A program made the translations under genes and the position numbers. Positions 12,811 through 14,896 of a DNA stretch of 14,896 nt are shown piece after piece; positions within the stretch are counted from its first letter, which is position 1; each line of letters starts with the position of its first letter. The stretch is from Chitinophagaceae bacterium (GTDB lineage: Bacteria > Bacteroidota > Bacteroidia > Chitinophagales > Chitinophagaceae), in the NCBI GenBank assembly GCA_025924755.1, contig JAICHT010000053.1, positions 1 to 14,896 on the forward strand, given 5' to 3'. A model generated the notes under the pieces. That model ran no database searches. It saw only the letters and a program-made list of their open reading frames with translations, and was not told the origin of the DNA.

Positions 12811-14298
12811 ATGAAATTTCTTTTACTGCCTTGTTCTCTTTTAATTGCGATGATTGGCTACGCCCAAAAAAGCAGCAACCCACAACCCTTTGCCAAAATA
12901 ATAACCGCTGCCGATTTAAAAAAGAACTTGTATGTAGTAGCCGGGCCCGAAATGGAAGGACGGGAAACTGCTACAGCCGGCCAGCGAAAAGCGGCGGCTT
13001 TTATTGAAAATGACTTTAAGGAGTTGGGATTGCTTCCCGGTAATAAAGACAGCTACCAGCTTTTCTATAACGTGTACCAGGATTCCTTAGCCGGAGCCAG
13101 TATAGAAGTAAACGGGAAGCCTTTCCAATTAAATAAGGATTTCAGTTTGCTGCCAAACTATATTTCGGCAACCATGCGTTTCAGCGAATTTGTTTTGGTG
13201 GGCCAAAATGGAGCCGATAGCTTAAATAATGCAGACGTGGCAGGAAAGCTGGTGGTAATTATGGCCAATACACCTGCAGGTTTTCAGGGTTTCCGTCGCA
13301 TTTATAATTCAGTGCTTCAGCACAAAGGAATTGCTGCGGTAGCTATCGTGAATGATACGTACGCAAAATCAGGATATTACAAAAAGACTATTGACCAGTC
13401 ACTGAGCCAGTTTGAACCGTCAATTAAACCGCAACGCTTTTTTATTTCACAAGAAATGGCCCAGGCTCTTTTAGATAGCAATCATGTTGAGGAAAATGCT
13501 ACCGGCGTCAAAACCTACAAGGCTAATGTATTGCTGGATGTACAAAAGGTGAAGGCCGCCACCTTACAAAGCAGCGATGTGGTAGGTATATTGCCCGGTA
13601 CGGATTTAAAAGATCAATATGTAGTGATCAGCGCCCACTACGATCATTTGGGCAAAAGAGGCGACTCGGTTATATATTATGGCGCCGATGATGACGGATC
13701 AGGAACGGTAAGCATCTTGCAAATTGCCAAAGCTTTTGCCAAAGCCAAAGCAGCGGGTAAGGGTCCGCGCAGGAGCATTTTGTTCCTGGCCAATAGCGGT
13801 GAAGAAAAGGGCTTGTGGGGTTCTGAATATTTTACAGACCATCCTACCATTCCGCTGGATAAAACCACTGTTGATCTGAATATTGATATGATAGGCCGCA
13901 CCGACAGCAGCCGCAAACAAGGCGATTCCAGCAACTATGTATATGTGGTAGGCGATGATAAATTAAGTTCTGATCTGCACACCATCAGCGAAGCGCAAAA
14001 TAAAAAATACACTAAGATGGAGCTGGATTATAAGTACAACGATCCAAACGATAAAGAAATGATTTATTACCGCAGCGACCATTACAACTTTGCTAAAAAC
14101 GGAGTGCCTATTATATTTTACTATGATGGTATGCTGGGCGCTGATTATCACAAGCCTACCGACACACCCAATAAAATAAATTATAACCTGATGGCTAAAA
14201 GAGCGCAGTTGGTGTTTTATACAGCCTGGGATATGGCAAACAGGGATGAGATGCTTAAGCGGGATATTCCATTAGATAACAGCACAGCTAACAGATGA
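12811..14298 (+). CDS. Secreted M28 family metallopeptidase
   Basis: A 495-residue exported zinc peptidase. Residues 1-19 are a signal peptide (MKFLLLPCSLLIA..) with Cys8 inside the hydrophobic core, not in a lipobox. About 30-80 start the catalytic domain, then a PA-like insert spans about 95-240. The M28 zinc site is complete: H276 in SAHYDHLG, bridging D294 in GADDDGSG, general base E331 and ligand E332 in SGEEKG, D359 in NIDMIGR, and H447 in DYHKPTDT. Such enzymes are aminopeptidases or related hydrolases; whether this one trims peptides or acts on another substrate cannot be told. It probably acts in the periplasm or outside the cell. No C-terminal secretion domain is seen; the protein ends DIPLDNSTANR. 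It is cotranscribed with rpiB (21-nt gap) and ended by a clear terminator. Confidence 0.92.
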   Translation: MKFLLLPCSLLIAMIGYAQKSSNPQPFAKIITAADLKKNLYVVAGPEMEGRETATAGQRKAAAFIENDFKELGLLPGNKDSYQLFYNVYQDSLAGASIEVNGKPFQLNKDFSLLPNYISATMRFSEFVLVGQNGADSLNNADVAGKLVVIMANTPAGFQGFRRIYNSVLQHKGIAAVAIVNDTYAKSGYYKKTIDQSLSQFEPSIKPQRFFISQEMAQALLDSNHVEENATGVKTYKANVLLDVQKVKAATLQSSDVVGILPGTDLKDQYVVISAHYDHLGKRGDSVIYYGADDDGSGTVSILQIAKAFAKAKAAGKGPRRSILFLANSGEEKGLWGSEYFTDHPTIPLDKTTVDLNIDMIGRTDSSRKQGDSSNYVYVVGDDKLSSDLHTISEAQNKKYTKMELDYKYNDPNDKEMIYYRSDHYNFAKNGVPIIFYYDGMLGADYHKPTDTPNKINYNLMAKRAQLVFYTAWDMANRDEMLKRDIPLDNSTANR

Positions 14299-14317
14299 GT
14301 TAGGCAATTTAAATTTT

Positions 14318-14348
14318 AAAAGCGGAGAATAAAAACTCCGCTTTTTTT
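14318..14348 (+). terminator. Intrinsic terminator of the rpiB-M28 unit
   Basis: AAAAGCGGAG (14318-14327) and CTCCGCTTTT (14336-14345) form a perfect 10-bp stem with an 8-nt A-rich loop, directly followed by further T residues to 14348. It lies 19 nt after the M28 stop. Confidence 0.88.
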
Positions 14349-14376
14349 GTAAAAATTAAAATCTTTTTAAACTTTC

Positions 14377-14408
14377 TTGTCTGCAGGCGGTCTACTTATC
14401 TAGTTTCG
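14377..14408 (+). promoter_or_regulatory. Promoter candidate of a miniature transcription unit
   Basis: TTG at 14377-14379, 21 nt, then TAGTTTCG at 14401-14408, one base from TAnnTTTG. It lies after the M28 terminator and 10 nt before a 17-codon ORF, so it would start a new short transcript. Confidence 0.35.
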
Positions 14409-14418
14409 AATTACCCTT

Positions 14419-14472
14419 ATGAAGATGGCTATGATTTCAATATCATATTATAATCCCTACTCTTCTATATAA
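14419..14472 (+). CDS. Possible 17-residue peptide ORF (MKMAMISISYYNPYSSI)
   Basis: ATG at 14419, 17 codons, TAA at 14470-14472. The frame starts 10 nt after a promoter-like box and its stop overlaps the first bases of a GC-rich hairpin with a T tail. The arrangement of short ORF running into a terminator hairpin is that of a leader peptide, and the residues are skewed to Ser, Ile, Tyr and Met. However, no plus-strand gene follows in the window; the next gene is convergent. It could equally be chance inside a small RNA, since no clear Shine-Dalgarno is present. I do not recognise the peptide. Confidence 0.25.
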   Translation: MKMAMISISYYNPYSSI

Positions 14473-14500
14473 AACCCCGGCATAACCGGGGTTTTCTTTT
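14471..14500. terminator. Bidirectional intrinsic terminator
   Basis: AAAACCCCGG (14471-14480) and CCGGGGTTTT (14486-14495) form a perfect 10-bp stem with loop CATAA, followed by CTTTT. The flanking A run makes it work on the minus strand too, where it would end the deoxyhypusine-synthase-family transcript 20 nt after that stop codon. Confidence 0.82.
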
Positions 14501-14519
14501 ATTGATTTTTTCTGCTTGT

Positions 14520-14896
14520 TTACCAGCCCAGTATATAGGCAAATACCAGCGGCGCTACAATGGTAGCATCACTTTCAATAATAAATTTGGGAGTATGAAT
14601 ATCTAACTTTCCCCAAGTAATTTTTTCATTAGGATGTGCACCGGAATAAGAACCATATGACGTAGTAGAATCTGATATCTGGCAGAAATAACTCCAGAAT
14701 GGTATTTCATGCATTTCCAGATCCTGGTACATCATCGGCACCACGCAGATGGGAAAATCACCGGCTATGCCGCCGCCAATCTGGAAAAAACCAATGCCTT
14801 TTCCGCTGCTATTGTCTTTATAGTAATTAGCCAGGTACACCATATATTCAATACCACTCTTCATGGTGCTGGCTTTGATTTCGCCTTTATATACAT
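14520..14896 (-). CDS. Deoxyhypusine synthase family protein, C-terminal part (runs off right edge)
   Basis: The frame stays open to the window edge, giving about 125 C-terminal residues; the internal ATG at 14864 is not the start. Readable blocks are YKGEIKASTMKSGIEYMVYL, GIGFFQIGGGIAGDFPICVV, SDSTTSYGSYSGAHPNEK, ITWGKLDI and ESDATIVAPLVFAYILGW. They align with the end of human deoxyhypusine synthase: SGARPDE with SGAHPNE, SWGK with TWGK (active-site Trp327 and Lys329), and ADASLVFPL with SDATIVAPL. The human GGGVVKHHI, with His288, reads GGGIAGDFP here, so Lys287-His288 are not conserved. The family transfers an aminobutyl group from spermidine via NAD. Bacteria lack eIF5A, and some bacterial homologues make homospermidine instead; the product here is unknown. 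Confidence 0.88.
   Translation of the reverse strand, partial: VYKGEIKASTMKSGIEYMVYLANYYKDNSSGKGIGFFQIGGGIAGDFPICVVPMMYQDLEMHEIPFWSYFCQISDSTTSYGSYSGAHPNEKITWGKLDIHTPKFIIESDATIVAPLVFAYILGW

Noticed and set aside
14520..14896. Suspicion that the deoxyhypusine-synthase homologue lost its catalytic lysine
   Set aside because: The GGG-IAGDF block aligns with human Lys287-His288, not with catalytic Lys329, which is retained in the WGK motif.
1..14896. Mobile element, CRISPR array, defence island, tRNA or rRNA
   Set aside because: No transposase, integrase, direct-repeat spacer array, cloverleaf or rRNA sequence was seen; nearly all DNA is accounted for by housekeeping genes.

Overview
The window reads as a chromosomal, housekeeping-rich stretch from a member of the Bacteroidota, most likely a Chitinophagaceae-type organism. 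This is an inference, resting on: a GldC gliding-motility protein; a DUF4290 gene directly before murA; a Bacteroidota-style MurA with Asp at the Cys115 position; a TatC with a long first periplasmic loop; an outer-membrane beta-barrel receptor; and several promoter elements resembling the Bacteroidota sigma consensus (TTTG then about 18-21 nt then TAnnTTTG). I see no insertion sequence, prophage, CRISPR array, tRNA or rRNA.

Positions 1-2867 (minus strand) hold a co-directional cluster, in transcription order: a GT4-type glycosyltransferase, gldC, a GatB/YqeY-domain protein, a CvpA-family membrane protein (7 nt after yqeY), and the N-terminal part of an alpha/beta hydrolase that runs off the left edge and has its own good promoter. 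Positions 2868-3528 are a roughly 660-nt gap without a convincing gene. It contains a promoter-like box followed about 115 nt later by an intrinsic terminator (a possible small RNA), plus a cluster of inverted repeats.

Positions 3529-5704 (plus) carry DUF4290 and murA, each followed by an intrinsic terminator. Then comes a large outer-membrane receptor-like protein (5868-8312), facing a convergent AraC-type regulator across a perfect 20-bp hairpin. The regulator is divergent from gmk (guanylate kinase), and the two longest start choices overlap. A CNNM/CBS/CorC membrane protein follows, then tatC with a strong promoter that overlaps the preceding terminator, then rpiB and a secreted M28 metallopeptidase in a probable operon.

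After the M28 gene and its terminator there is a miniature unit at 14377-14500: promoter, 17-codon ORF, hairpin. It faces the 3' end of a deoxyhypusine-synthase-family gene that runs off the right edge on the minus strand. The two candidate small transcription units (3117-3243 and 14377-14500), the catalytic-site substitution in MurA and the altered active site of the deoxyhypusine-synthase homologue are the parts most worth a second look. No large new system is evident.
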